A stretch of 64,000 bases of DNA from JAENVT01 sp963805445. GTDB taxonomy: Bacteria; Actinomycetota; Acidimicrobiia; Acidimicrobiales; Ilumatobacteraceae. Where the stretch lies: the NCBI GenBank assembly GCA_963805445.1, contig CAWDUI010000038.1, positions 186,001 to 250,000 on the forward strand. Direction: 5' to 3'. Positions 1-9,876 of this stretch are shown here, one piece after another. The stretch's first letter is position 1; every line of letters begins with the position of its first letter. The notes below the pieces were generated by a model that saw only the letters and a program-made list of their open reading frames with translations, did not search any database and was not told where the DNA came from. A program made the translations under genes and the position numbers.

Positions 1-602
1 GGATGCGGCGTCGGGTGTTGTTGAGCCGGCGGCTGACGGTTTCGCGGCGTTGACCGCGGAGTTCGGCCACCTCTTGCACGGTGTGGCCGCAGCCGTCGAC
101 GAGCCAGATCTCTTGGATCTCGACTGGTGACAATCCGTCGAAGCAATCCTGCAGGAGGGCAGACGCCACCATCTGGTCGTCGATGCCAGCCTCGAATGGG
201 GCGGTTGTATCGGCCACCAACGAAAGCAGTTCGTCGCCACCATCAACCCCCGTGGAGTTGCCCGACACATACCTGCGGCCGGGGGAGAGCAAGCCATCTT
301 TCCCCTCGAACAATCGGGCGCCCTCGCCACGTTGGGCACGCTGGCCCCGGTCGAACGAGATGCCCGCGTGGCGAACGCGAACGTGGCGTAGCGCGATGGA
401 TCGGGATAGCGGGCCATGATGTCGTCGGGTCGTTCGAGCACGCCAGCGGCGACCTCGGCAGCGATGTCGTCGGCGTCGAATCCGTCGCGGACTTCGACGC
501 GACGCGTACGACCTCACGAAAGACCGCAGCGACGTACTGGTCGACAGCAGCCGCAAACCGTGTGGTGGGCTGGCTGAGGGAAGCGAGTGTGATGGTGCTG
601 AG
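1..602 (-). CDS. Sigma-70-like factor, partial (runs off left edge), frameshifted
   Basis: Read on the reverse strand, the upstream half has a sigma region 2-like stretch (DDIAAEVAAGVLERPDD, then RYATFAFATRA and DRGQRAQRGE). The half nearer the window edge has a region 4-like helix-turn-helix (LSPVEIQEIW, HTVQEVAELRGQRRETVSRR). The reading frame must change near 480 and near 361, so the protein is reconstructed by eye. An AGGAG box lies at 603-607, but no clear start codon follows it, and the N-terminus (STITLASLSQ) may have lost its ATG to an indel. The gene lies behind the promoter-like motif at 662-683. The family call rests on overall resemblance to small actinobacterial sigma-like regulators, and a generic HTH protein is the alternative. 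Confidence 0.5.
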
Positions 603-661
603 CTCCTGTCGTGAGGCCGATCGTCGGGGTTGAGCGATCGGTTGTCTGGGGGGACAGGTTC

Positions 662-683
662 AGTATGAACAAGGGGTGTGACA
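662..683 (-). promoter_or_regulatory. Promoter motif GTCACACCC-N6-CATACT before the edge sigma-like gene
   Basis: On the reverse strand GTCACACCC (682-674), six bases and CATACT (667-662) are arranged exactly as at 10720-10740. Related copies sit at 6741-6761 and 17778-17798. The CATACT hexamer fits a -10 element. An inverted repeat, CCGATCG/CGATCGG (617-623 and 635-641), lies in the presumed leader. Confidence 0.5.
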
Positions 684-703
684 CGGCTGCCCGACGCGGT
701 GCG

Positions 704-1968
704 TCAGTCCCTCGGCTCGTCCGGCTCGGTGGGCGCATAATCGGTGCGCCGGCCCTTCGACGTGCTGCGGCTGCGCGAGAAGTTGCGCTTGGCAGCCTCG
801 GGCGACCACTCGTTCACCATCAACGACGCTGCGTCGCGGCGCAGTTCGTGGATCTCGGAAATTGGCGCGCGAATCGATGTCAACACGTCGGCGCCAGTCG
901 CCAGCAGTTGTGATGCCAGCCCGTAGTCGCCCCGTTCGGCGGCGTCGCGCGCCTCCCGGCGGGTGCGAGCCACCTCCAGGCGAAGGACCTCCTCGGTGAC
1001 GTCCTGGTCAGGCGCCGGGGTCGTCTGCCGACGCCTGGCCGGCGGTGACGACCACCGGCACGCTGACCGTGTGCAGCGCGAGGTCGCCGACGGTCGCCGC
1101 CCAGCGAATGGTCAACGTCGCGACCTCGACCGGCCCGGTCGATGTTGATGGGACGGAGGTGGAACTTGGCGACCAGCTTGCGGCGCTCGCCGCCGTATGC
1201 ATCGCCGAGCGCGACCTGCACACCCACGGGAAGGTCGGTGATCGGGAACTCGTTGAGGACCGCGTGTCGCGGCGACGAGATTGCACGGTGTGATCTCGAC
1301 GGACACGTTCTGTGCCACCACCGACGCGAGCCCACCGAACTCGTCGGCGAACACCTGTGCCGCCTGGTCCGGACCGGCGCACCAGTAGTCGTTGCCCATG
1401 CCGCCGTCTGCGAGCGCTGCCAGCAGCTGCTCGTCGTACCCGTCGTCGAAGCCGATGCACGACGTCGTGACGCCGTGCCGGTAGCCGCTCTTGATGAGTG
1501 GTACCAGGTGCTCGGCGCCGGTGATGCCCGCGTTGGCGTGTCCGTCGGTGAGGACGATGATGCGACGCAGCGCTTCCGGTCGAGGTGCGGTGGTGAGCAA
1601 CTCGAGGCCCTTCAACCAACCGGCCGAGAGGTTGGTGGACCCGCGGGCGTCGATCGCCAACACGGATCGACCCGCCGCGTCGGGGTCGTGATGGGCGAGG
1701 GGGAGCACCAGCTGGACTTGGTCGTCGAAGGCGACGACGCCGAGTCGGTCGTCCGGCCCGGCGAGGCGGAGGAGTTGCGCTGTGGCCGCCGTGACGGAGG
1801 CGAGAGGTGCACCCGACATCGAGCCCGACCGATCGAGCACGACGACGACGTCGAGGGGGCGCGATCCATCGGGACCGCGGGCGGCGCCGTCAGCTCGAGC
1901 ATCACGTGCACCACCTCGTCGACGAGAACGGTGACGAGGGTGCGATCGAACTTGACGGTCGGCTTCAC
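704..1968 (-). CDS. vWA domain protein (frameshifted reading)
   Basis: This is a von Willebrand factor A domain protein of about 420 residues once frame changes near 1885, 1290, 1140 and 990 are bridged. The N-terminus reads KPTVKFDRTLVTVLVDEVVH from a GTG at 1968 that follows a GGAG box. The vWA core then shows the MIDAS motif VVVVLDRSGSMSG, the Thr/Gly loop DARGSTNLSAGW and the third-site segment IIVLTDGHANAG. A beta-rich segment and a charged C-terminal helix (LRRDAASLMVNEWSPEAAKR) follow. The family includes Ca-activated chloride channel homologues. The partner is unknown. It diverges from the helicase at 2080. Confidence 0.75.
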
Positions 1969-2079
1969 GGGCGGCTCCTTCAGAGCGTGACGGTGCAGGT
2001 GGAAGTACCCGCACCTTCTGGACGTGAACGCACAGACGGGTCGTCGCGTGACGTCGCCGACGCGGCCAGACTGGGACCG

Positions 2080-3687
2080 GTGGCGACCCTCCTCCCGGAC
2101 GACTTCGACCTCACCCTCCTGCCCGAATCCGAGCGGGGGGTGTGCAAGGCCCTGCTGCTCGGGCTCGACGACGCGTGGATCCTGCGTGCCGAGCGTCCCG
2201 ATCCTCGTCGGTGGCCAGGATTGCGAGATCGACATCGTTCTGGTGTCGCCGACTCGGGGGGTGATCCTCATCGAGGTGAAGGGCGGCGTCGTCACGATCG
2301 ACAAGGGCCGGTGGAAGCAGTACGACAGAGCGATCAAGTCGCCCGTCGAACAGGTGATGAAGGCCAAGCACAATCTGCTCCTCCGCCTTCGAGCGGCCGG
2401 CGTCGAGTTGGACGGCATGTTCATGTGCCACGCCATCGCACTGCCCGACGTCGGAACGGTGCCACCGGAGGGTCTCGGTCCGGATGCGCCCGCAGAGAAC
2501 GTGTTCGCCAAGCCGGCACTGGCGTATCCGACGGTGGCGGTGAACAAGCTGTTGCGGGAGCACGGGCCGGTTCCTCCCGAGCGAGTCCAACGGTTGCTCG
2601 CCGCGCTGCGGCCCGACATCGCACTCGAGGGCGAAGGAGGGCAGGTGTTGCAGTGGGCCGGCAAGCGGCTCGACGCCGAGACCGAAGTCCACCTCGCGAA
2701 CGCTCGCGGGCTCGACAAGAACCAGCGGGTGTTGGTGACCGGCGGGGCGGGTACGGGCAAGACGATGCTCGTCACCGATTGGGCGAAACGGGCGATCGGT
2801 CGCGGAGAACGAACCCTCGTCGTGTGCTTCAACAAGCCGATCGCCGACCAACTCCAGCGAGCGCTCGACGGAACCGAACGCGATGGTCGGCACCTATCAC
2901 GACATCGCCGTGCGACTCCTCGAACCCCACGGCTTCAAGGTCGGGGGAAGTCCGACCCCGGAGTATTGGCTGCACGTGCCGACCGACTCGCTCGCGTTCC
3001 ACGCCGAGCGGATCGGCACGCCGTTCGACACGCTGATCATCGACGAGGGCCAGGACATCCATCCGCATTGGCTGGCATCGCTGGAGCGACTGCTCGACCC
3101 GAAGGGCCCGCGCGACTGCTGATGGCTGCCGACCCGTCCCAGGCCATCTACGTGAAGCCGTGGACTCCACCGACGAACATGATGGAGATGCCCATGGTGT
3201 TCAACCTCCGCAACTGTTCGGCGATCGCCCGATTGGTGCAGCGACTCGGCGGCCAGGCGCCGCTGCCGTCGGCTCCCTTCGGCGACTCGGTGGTGCACCT
3301 CTACGCCGGCGGGAGAAGGAGGTGCGCAAGCGGGTTCGCGACGCCGTGAAGACGCTGTCGCAGACGTACGGCATTCCGTTCAGCCAGATCGCCGTGCTCA
3401 CGACCCACACGAGTGCGCGACTCGTTGCTCGACGGGCCATCGAGGGTTGCCGGTTGGTGCGATGGGCCGACCGCTGTGAGGACGCCGTGCTGTGCGAGAC
3501 CGTGCACCGAACGAAAGGTCTGGAGCGCACGGCGGTGATACTGGTGGACATGTCCGGTGAGCCCGATCCCATGCTGCTGTACATCGGAGCCAGCCGGGCC
3601 GTGTCGGTGCTGCGACTGGTCGGTCCGCCCGGCCTGGCGCACGCCGCGGGCGTGCCCGCGGGTGCGACTTCGTCGGCTTCGAACTGA
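2080..3687 (+). CDS. NERD domain-containing UvrD-type helicase (frameshifted)
   Basis: The N-terminal NERD nuclease-like domain reads EIDIVLVSPTRGVILIEVKGG, with the E-x-K active-site pattern. A superfamily 1 helicase follows: Walker A VTGGAGTGKTMLV, then DTLIIDEGQDIHPHW (motif II with DEGQ), MAADPSQAIY (motif III) and CETVHRTKGLER (near motif V). Frame changes near 2200, 2880, 3120 and 3315 are needed to join them. The GTG at 2080 was chosen because a CAGACT hexamer ends 7 bases upstream, the leaderless spacing seen repeatedly in this window. The predicted role is DNA unwinding coupled to nuclease activity. Whether it serves repair or phage defence cannot be told from sequence. Confidence 0.75.
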
Positions 3688-3699
3688 GGAGGAAAGCAC

Positions 3700-4378
3700 G
3701 TGAACGTTCGCCAGGCCATCCTGACTGGACGATTCTTCGACGCGATGTCGTTCGCCGGTGAATTGCATCGCTTGGACGTTCGCAAGGGAACGCAGATCCC
3801 GTACCTCTCCCACCTGATGTCTGTGTCGGCGCTGGTGCTCGAACACGGCGGCACAGAGGATCAGGCGATCGCCGGACTCCTGCACGATGCTGCTGAGGAT
3901 CATGGCGGCCAAGTGATGCTGGACGAAATTCGGGTGCGATTCGGCCTTGGCGTGGCCGACATCGTGGCGGCATGCACCGACAGCCTCGAAGAGGAGGACA
4001 ACGTCAAGCAACCGTGGTGGCCGCGTAAGGTTGCGTACGTCGATCACCTCAAGGCGGCGACTCAGGAGGCTCTGCTGGTCTCGGCAGCGGACAAGCTTCA
4101 CAACGCGCGATGCATCCTGGCCGACTATCGAGTGATGGACGATGAGCTGTGGGAGCGTTTCAACAAGGACGCGGGTCGAGTTGGAAGTCTTTGGTACTAC
4201 GGCCGATTGTCAGAAGCTTTTCTCTGCTCGACTCGGAAATTCAGCCAAAGCCGGAACTCTCGCCGAGGAGTTGGAACGGACCGTCGCTGCAATACGCGAT
4301 CATGCGGTGGGACTCGGTCACGACGTGGAGGCCGAGCGGCGCGAGGGTCGCCTCGCTGAGTCGAAAGCGAGAACCTAG
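3700..4378 (+). CDS. HD-domain phosphohydrolase (RelA/SpoT-hydrolase-like), frameshifted near the C-terminus
   Basis: The GTG start at 3700 follows a strong GGAGG box. Residues about 35-130 form an HD metal-dependent phosphohydrolase core: YLSHLMSVSAL (first His), AGLLHDAAEDHGG (HD pair) and SAADKLHNAR (distal Asp region). This pattern is typical of stand-alone HD proteins related to the SpoT hydrolase domain, so a nucleotide-phosphate substrate is plausible but unproven. The frame changes near 4210, after which the C-terminal helices continue as AKAGTLAEELERTVAAIRDH to a stop at 4378. It lies 12 bases behind the NERD helicase and is probably cotranscribed with it. Confidence 0.7.
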
Positions 4379-4500
4379 CGTCGTGCGGCCCGATCTGGAT
4401 GTACATCACGGCTGACTCCGGTTGTCGCGGCGTCAGCTCCCGGAAGACTGGAGTTGCCAGGAGTTCTTCAGGCACCGGCGAGTTGATGGACCGCCTGGAA

Positions 4501-4611
4501 TTAGGCGGCGGCCCGAGTGTCGACGTCGGCGAGGCCGTCGATCACCGCCATGATTTGGGCGATGCTTGCGACGATGGTCTCAGCCCTTTCAGCTGACGGA
4601 GCGGAACTCAT
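4501..4611 (-). CDS. Possible 36-residue small ORF downstream of the HNH gene
   Basis: An ATG inside the last codons of the HNH endonuclease gene opens a short frame (MSSAPSAERAETIVASIAQI, ending DTRAAA) that stops at TAA. No separate ribosome site is visible and no family is recognised. The rest of the 4379-4588 gap shows no convincing gene. It may be chance or a fragment broken by an indel. Confidence 0.2.
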   Translation of the reverse strand: MSSAPSAERAETIVASIAQIMAVIDGLADVDTRAAA

Positions 4612-5483
4612 CCCACCTGAGTTCCAACCGTTCAGGATCGGGATGTTCCGCCGCGGCTCTCGGCACGATCAGCTTGCTTCCGTGATGTGCCTGTAAACCG
4701 TGCTCGAGCATGGGGCCGTCGATCTCGGCGAGTATGTCGTCGCGGATCTCGATGACATAGTCCGGCCGAACTCCGAGGATGTTGGCATCGAACGCAGCAT
4801 GGTGGATCTTGCACAGCGAAAGTCCGTTGGGCACCACGGGCTGGCCCTGCTCGTGCAGGTCGGAAGAATGTGTGCGGCGTCGAGCAATTGCACATGACGC
4901 AGATTGCACACTGAGCAGCTCTGCCGGTACGCCTTGAGTACACGTTGGCGGAAGGCAGCCTGGTGAAGCCGCTGGACCGCGAGTCTGGTGACGTTCGGCA
5001 GGACCGCGTCGACGAGGGCTGACTCGAGTCGGGCTTCAAGAGTTGGATGTCCTCGCATGCAACCGTGAACGTGCTGGTGGCGGGATCATCGGCGATGATC
5101 ACCGCTGGCCATAGAGCGCTGTACTGCCCGCGGTCGAGACCACGGAAGTAGATCAATGGTCTAGCTTCGTGCATGGCGCGGCGAAGTCCGTCATTGTCAT
5201 ACGAACGTGCTGGGCTGCCTGATAGCGATAGCTGAGGAGCCCGTCGTCGCCGATGGAGTCTCCATACGGGTCCCGCGGGACTGGTCGTGATCGAGATCGG
5301 GACGTCGAGTGCCTGTGGTTTCCAGATTCCGGCCGCGCCGATGAGTGGTATTGATTGACCGTGAAAGTTGAAGCCCTTGGCGAGGGCTGTCCACGGCAGC
5401 ACGTCGCCATGTAGCTGCTGGAGTTTGTCCAGGTATTGGAACGCCGCAATTCGGACAATTCGGTCGTCCGGGCGTTCGCTCAC
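4589..5483 (-). CDS. HNH endonuclease, putative restriction-type (frameshifted)
   Basis: The N-terminal half (RIVRIAAFQYLDKLQQLHGD, then PISITTSP and PLIYFRGLDRGQYSALWP) matches a widespread bacterial family of HNH endonucleases often annotated as putative restriction enzymes. The C-terminal half is the HNH/zinc module: YRQSCSVCNLRHVQLLDAAH, then NGLSLCKIHHAAFDANI. At least four frame changes between about 5270 and 4860 are needed. The GTG at 5483 is preferred over a TTG at 5501 because translation from it gives the family-like start VSERPDDR. Its target specificity and any cognate methylase are not visible. It is flanked by two NERD-domain genes. Confidence 0.7.
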
Positions 5484-5613
5484 GGTGGAATCATTGCGCA
5501 ATCCGCCCCGCCCTACCTGCGGACCTCTTGCAGATAGTGCTCAAGCTGGGATTGGGAGCTGCCGACGACCGGCACGTCGAGGTGGCTTCCTTCTCGACCC
5601 AGGGGAGGTCGGC

Positions 5614-6666
5614 TTGTCTCCGCTTGAGAGGCTCGGGGATCGGTTGTTCGGGATCAGCGGGCGCGTGAGTTGGCGAGTGATCAGCGGGCTGGGGCGTGTC
5701 GAAACGAGAGACCGAGAGCGACGGGCGTGGCTTGGAAAGAACCGGCACGCCTTCGCCGAGCTGGCAGCGGGGGTTGCCATCGTCTGTGGCGTAATACAAC
5801 TTGTCAGGCCAGCGTTCGCGGCCGTATCTCGTCGGCGCTGTTCTCGCGAGGCCGCATGGATGGTGCACTACGTCATGATGCTGGTGGGCGGTGCTACCCG
5901 CAAGATAGTCGGAATCTTCGGCGAGATTTGGACGAGCGACGAGTTGGGCGGGCTTCGTCGGCACGGTTGGCATGTCGTGAACCACGTCATGTTGGAGAAT
6001 CGTGACGTTGACCACGTGCTGCTCGGGCCGGGTGGGTTCTACGCGATCGAGACCAAGTTTCGCTCGGAGTGGGAAGATGTTCGCCGGTCGGCGGCAGGAT
6101 TTGCGCCTCGGGCGTATGAAGACGCCTTCGGCGTCGCCGGCCGAATCGGTCGCCCGAGGGCAAACGTCCACGCCTTGGTAGTGCTCTGGGGTGGCGGAAT
6201 CGGCAGCATCGAACCAGAGCCATTCGTGGTCGGTCGTGTCACCTTTTGCGCCGGAGAGTTCATTCGCGACTACCTCAGCGCTGTGCCATCCAAAGTGATC
6301 CCTGGAGCCGAAGTGCAGGCAGCGTTCGACGCTCTTGATGGCTATGTTCGCAAGCGAGACGTTCGGGAGATAGTGCTGGAGGGTGATTTCCCCCGCGACT
6401 CAGTCCGCGCCGTCAACGACGTGCTCTTCGCCTTGGCGGCCGCTATCAGCGCGCTGGCGCTGTTGACCCCATTCATGCGGCTGTCGCCCACCGGTCTGTG
6501 GGGCGTGCCCGCCGCCGCGGCGGTCGTTGCAGGATCGGTGTGGCTGCGGCGCACGCTGCGATCGAGTGTTCGCGCTCAACGCATGACCGCTGCCGTGATG
6601 GCGGTGACCCTGTACGTGACTGGTCTGATTCTCGCTGTGTGGGCGATCGAGACTCTGAGGCGCTGA
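5614..6666 (+). CDS. NERD-domain membrane protein
   Basis: A TTG at 5614 follows a GGGGAGG box. An early hydrophobic helix (FAELAAGVAIVCGVIQLV) precedes a NERD domain reading GEIWTSDELGGLRRHGW, then DVDHVLLGPGGFYAIETK. The acidic residue in VDHV and the E-x-K pair are the expected nuclease-fold signatures. Two C-terminal membrane helices follow (around DVLFALAAAISALALLTPF and MAVTLYVTGLILAVWAIET). The frame is open throughout. NERD proteins are presumed DNA-processing nucleases, and the membrane anchoring suggests action at the envelope. Function is inferred from the domain only. Confidence 0.7.
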   Translation: MSPLERLGDRLFGISGRVSWRVISGLGRVETRDRERRAWLGKNRHAFAELAAGVAIVCGVIQLVRPAFAAVSRRRCSREAAWMVHYVMMLVGGATRKIVGIFGEIWTSDELGGLRRHGWHVVNHVMLENRDVDHVLLGPGGFYAIETKFRSEWEDVRRSAAGFAPRAYEDAFGVAGRIGRPRANVHALVVLWGGGIGSIEPEPFVVGRVTFCAGEFIRDYLSAVPSKVIPGAEVQAAFDALDGYVRKRDVREIVLEGDFPRDSVRAVNDVLFALAAAISALALLTPFMRLSPTGLWGVPAAAAVVAGSVWLRRTLRSSVRAQRMTAAVMAVTLYVTGLILAVWAIETLRR

Positions 6667-6740
6667 ACTTGGGGCGCAGCAGCTGACAGCCCTCGGCGAG
6701 CCGGCCAGGCGGCAGAGATTCGCAACCGCCGAGCGCCCTC

Positions 6741-6761
6741 GTCACACCCACGGCGTACGGT
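6741..6761 (+). promoter_or_regulatory. Promoter GTCACACCC-N6-TACGGT, leaderless start for the RecQ gene
   Basis: GTCACACCC (6741-6749), six bases, then TACGGT (6756-6761), with the ATG beginning exactly six bases later at 6768. The SWIM gene at 17805 has the same arrangement. The spacing implies transcription begins at or within a base of the start codon. Confidence 0.55.
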
Positions 6762-6767
6762 GCCTGC

Positions 6768-8812
6768 ATGGCCGACGAACTCCTCGATGCGTTGCACGCG
6801 CTGACCGGGCGCGCCGACAGCGTGTTCCGTGCGGGGCAGCGCGAGGCGATCGAGGCACTCGTCAACGGGCGCGAGCGGGTGCTGCTGGTGCAGCGCACGG
6901 GGTGGGGTAAAAGCGCGGTCTACTTCGTCTCGCACGCACATGCTGCGCCGAGAACGGGTTCGGGCCGACACTGCTGATCTCCCCGCTGCTGGCCCTGATC
7001 CGCAACCAGATCGAGGCCGCCCAACGGCTGGGCATTCGCACGCTGACCGTCAACTCGGCCTCCGACACAACGGTGAAGGCGTTGGCCGAAGCCGTGGCCA
7101 ACGACGAGGTCGACTTGCTGCTGGTCTCACCGGAACGTCTGGCCAACCCCGAGTTCGCCGACAAGGTGATGCCGCTGGTCGGTCGCCGCCCCGGGCTGAT
7201 GGTCATCGACGAGGCCCACTGCATCTCCGACTGGGGTCACGACTTCCGCCCCGATTATCGCCGGCTCTCGCAGGTGATCGCCGGGCTCGGCACGGGCATC
7301 CCGGTGTTGGCGTGCACCGCGACAGCCAACGATCGCGTCGTCGCCGATGTCGCCGATCAGTTGGGCGCCGGCATCCGGTCCTTCGTGGTCCCCTTGCCCG
7401 CGACGGGCTGGCGCTGCAGGTGATCGACATGCCGGCGGCGGCCGAGCGGCTCGCCTGGCTCGACCAGGTGCTGCCGACGCTGCCCGGGACAGGCATCATC
7501 TACTGCCTGACCGTCCGCGACGTCGAGCTCGTTGCGACCTGGCTGCGCGGGCACGGTCACAACGTGCTGCCCTACACCGGTGGCACGGATGCAGACCTGC
7601 GGCTCGATGCCGAGGCCGCCTTGCAACGCAACGAGGTCAAGGCGTTGGTCGCCACCACTGCGCTGGGCATGGGGTACGACAAGCCCGACCTCGCCTTCGT
7701 CGTGCACTTCCAGGGGCCGGGGTCGCCCGTCGGTTACTACCAGCAGGTCGGGCGGGCCGGGCGACAACTCGGCGCGTCGACCGGGGTGCTGCTGCGCGGC
7801 GTCGAGGACAGCGACATCCAGGACTGGTTCATCTCGACAGCGTTTCCCGACGAGAAGAACGTCGACGAGGTGCTGGCCGTCTTCGATCTTGCCGCGGGCC
7901 CACTGACGCTGGGTCGCATCCTCGAGCAGGTCAACATGAAGCGCGGCGATCTCGAACTGGTGCTCAAGCAGCTGACGGTCGATGGCGTGCTGCGACGGCT
8001 CTCCGGGCTGACCTACGAGCGCACGCTGAAGGCCTGGACGTACCCGACGCAGCGTGTCGCCGACATCACCGCCGACCGCCGTCGCGAACAGCAGCAGATG
8101 CGTGAGTACGCCGAGACGTCCGGATGCCGCATGGTGTTCCTTGCGACGGTGTTGGACGACCCTGCGCCTGCGGATTGTGGGATTTGCGACAACTGCACGG
8201 GAGTGAAGAACACCGTCGTCCTCGACGAAGCCCTGGTCGCCGAGGCGCAGCGGTACATCCGACGTGGCTACGTCGTGATCGAGCCGCGCAAGCAGATCGG
8301 TGGCAAGAAGCTGAAGGACGAGCTTCGTGTGGAGGAGGGTCGCGCCCTGTGCATGTGGAACGACGCCGGCTGGGGCACGCTCGTTTCCAAGGGGAGGCGC
8401 GAAGGACGATTCGACGACCGCCTCGTTCGAGCACTCGTCGAGATGGTGGGCGAGTGGGGACCGAACGCCCATGCCGACATGGTTGACGTACGTTCCGTCC
8501 TTGCGGCAACCCGGTCTCGTCGCCGACCTTGCGCAGCGAATCGCGGCCGCACTCGGCATGCCCGTGATCGAACTCGTCGAACGGACGCGCAACACGCCGC
8601 CGCAGAAGCAGATGCGGAACTCCGCTCACCAGGAATCGAACGTTCACGAAGCGTTCCGGGTGGTCGGCGCGCCGCTGCCGGAACCGATCTTCCTGATCGA
8701 CGACCTCGTCGATTCGCGGTGGACCATCACCGAGATCGGGAGCCTCCTGCGCGAGGCCGGCTCGGGTCCGGTCGTCCCCCTCGTTCTCGGATCGCTGCTC
8801 GGGCGAGACTGA
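6768..8812 (+). CDS. RecQ-family helicase fused to a phosphoribosyltransferase-like domain (frameshifted)
   Basis: This is an ATP-dependent DNA helicase of the RecQ family. Motifs in order: Q-like FRAGQREAIEAL, Walker A QRTGWGKSAVY, DEAH box VIDEAHCISDWGHDF, motif III LACTATAND, motif VI QQVGRAGRQ, then a zinc-binding segment GCRMVFL...CGICDNC. The C-terminal ~150 residues are not the usual RQC/HRDC but a PRTase-like domain with the PRPP-loop motif FLIDDLVDSRWT. Frame changes lie near 6955, 7400 and 8500. The ATG at 6768 sits at leaderless spacing from TACGGT. A DprA-like gene follows after 5 bases. A role in recombination, repair or defence is plausible. Confidence 0.8.
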
Positions 8813-8817
8813 TCGCC

Positions 8818-9745
8818 GTGACCGACACCTCGCTGGCAGCACTGTTGCTGACGAATCGCATCGTCGATGTCGACGTCAAACCGCTCTCTTCGAGCGAGTT
8901 CTGGACGCTCTGCCGTTCCGTCGACGATCCCTCGCTGCTGGTCGGAGCATCGGCGGAGTCCATCGCCGGGCTGACCGATCTACCGCTCGATGGAGCCGAG
9001 CGAATCCCGAAACTGCTCAGCGCGGGTACCGCCTTCTCGTTCGAGCGCGAGCGCCTGGAGGAGGAGGGCATTCGGCTGGTCTCGGCGTTCGACGACGCGT
9101 TCCCGGTCGGCCTTCGCCAACGCCTGGGCGATGCGTGCCCGGCGTTCCTGCTCGTTGCCGGTCCGATCGAGTTCCTCTCGGTTCCCAGCGGTTGGCGTGG
9201 TGGGTTCGCGCGACGCCTCCGACGAGGCGCTGTCGGTCGCCGCGTCAGCCGCCAACGTGGCCGCGAGCGCCGGACGCGCTGTCGTCAGCGGCCTGGCGCG
9301 CGGCATCGATCAGGCCGCAATGGCAGCAGCACTCGATGCCGGCGCACCAGTCGTCGGCTTCCCGGCCGAGGGCCTGCGAGTGGTCGGCAGAAATGCCGAG
9401 GTCCGCAAACGAGTGCATGCCGGCGAGCTGTGCATGGCCAGCCCCTACGGCCCGGCGATGCGGTTCACCGCCGGTGGCGCCATGGGCCGCAACAAGCTCA
9501 TCTATGCCCACGCCGACATCACCCTGGTCGTGTGCTCCGACCTCGGCTCGGGCGGCACGTGGGAGGGTGCCCGAGAAGCAATGCGTCGCAACTTCGGCCG
9601 AGTCGCGGTGTGGATGGGCGACGGCGCCGGGCCTGGCAATGCGAAGCTCGTCGAGGCCGGCGGCACCGCGCTCGTCGACCTGCAGGATCTGCTCGTGCTG
9701 GAGGCGGCGGCGATCCCGCCGAAGCAAGCCTCGTTGTTCGACTGA
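8818..9745 (+). CDS. DprA/Smf-like Rossmann-fold DNA-processing protein (one frameshift)
   Basis: GTG start 5 bases after the RecQ stop. The N-terminal helical part includes DLPLDGAERIPKLLSAG and the core is a DprA/SLOG-type Rossmann fold: VGVVGSRDAS, then VVSGLARGIDQAAM, GAPVVGFPAEGL and a distal SDLGSGGTWEGAREAM. The frame shifts once near 9190. In true DprA the fold loads RecA on single-stranded DNA during transformation. Here tight coupling to a RecQ-type helicase suggests a partner role in processing single strands, but a nucleotide-sensing SLOG function is an alternative. Confidence 0.7.
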
Positions 9746-9876
9746 AGCGCACACTCCGGCGTGGGCCACGGACGCTCGATGACCGGATCGCCGGTGACCG
9801 CCCTAGGGTGAACGTCGCGGGACTTCGTCAGTGAAATCGAGTGTGTCCGAGTGTCAAGTGTCCTGGTGTTGTGCTC

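Noticed and set aside
4197..4475. Minus-strand frame beginning MPEELLATPVFRELTPRQPE
   Set aside because: It runs antisense into the HD gene and has no ribosome site or family match; it could be a broken fragment, but support is too weak to list.
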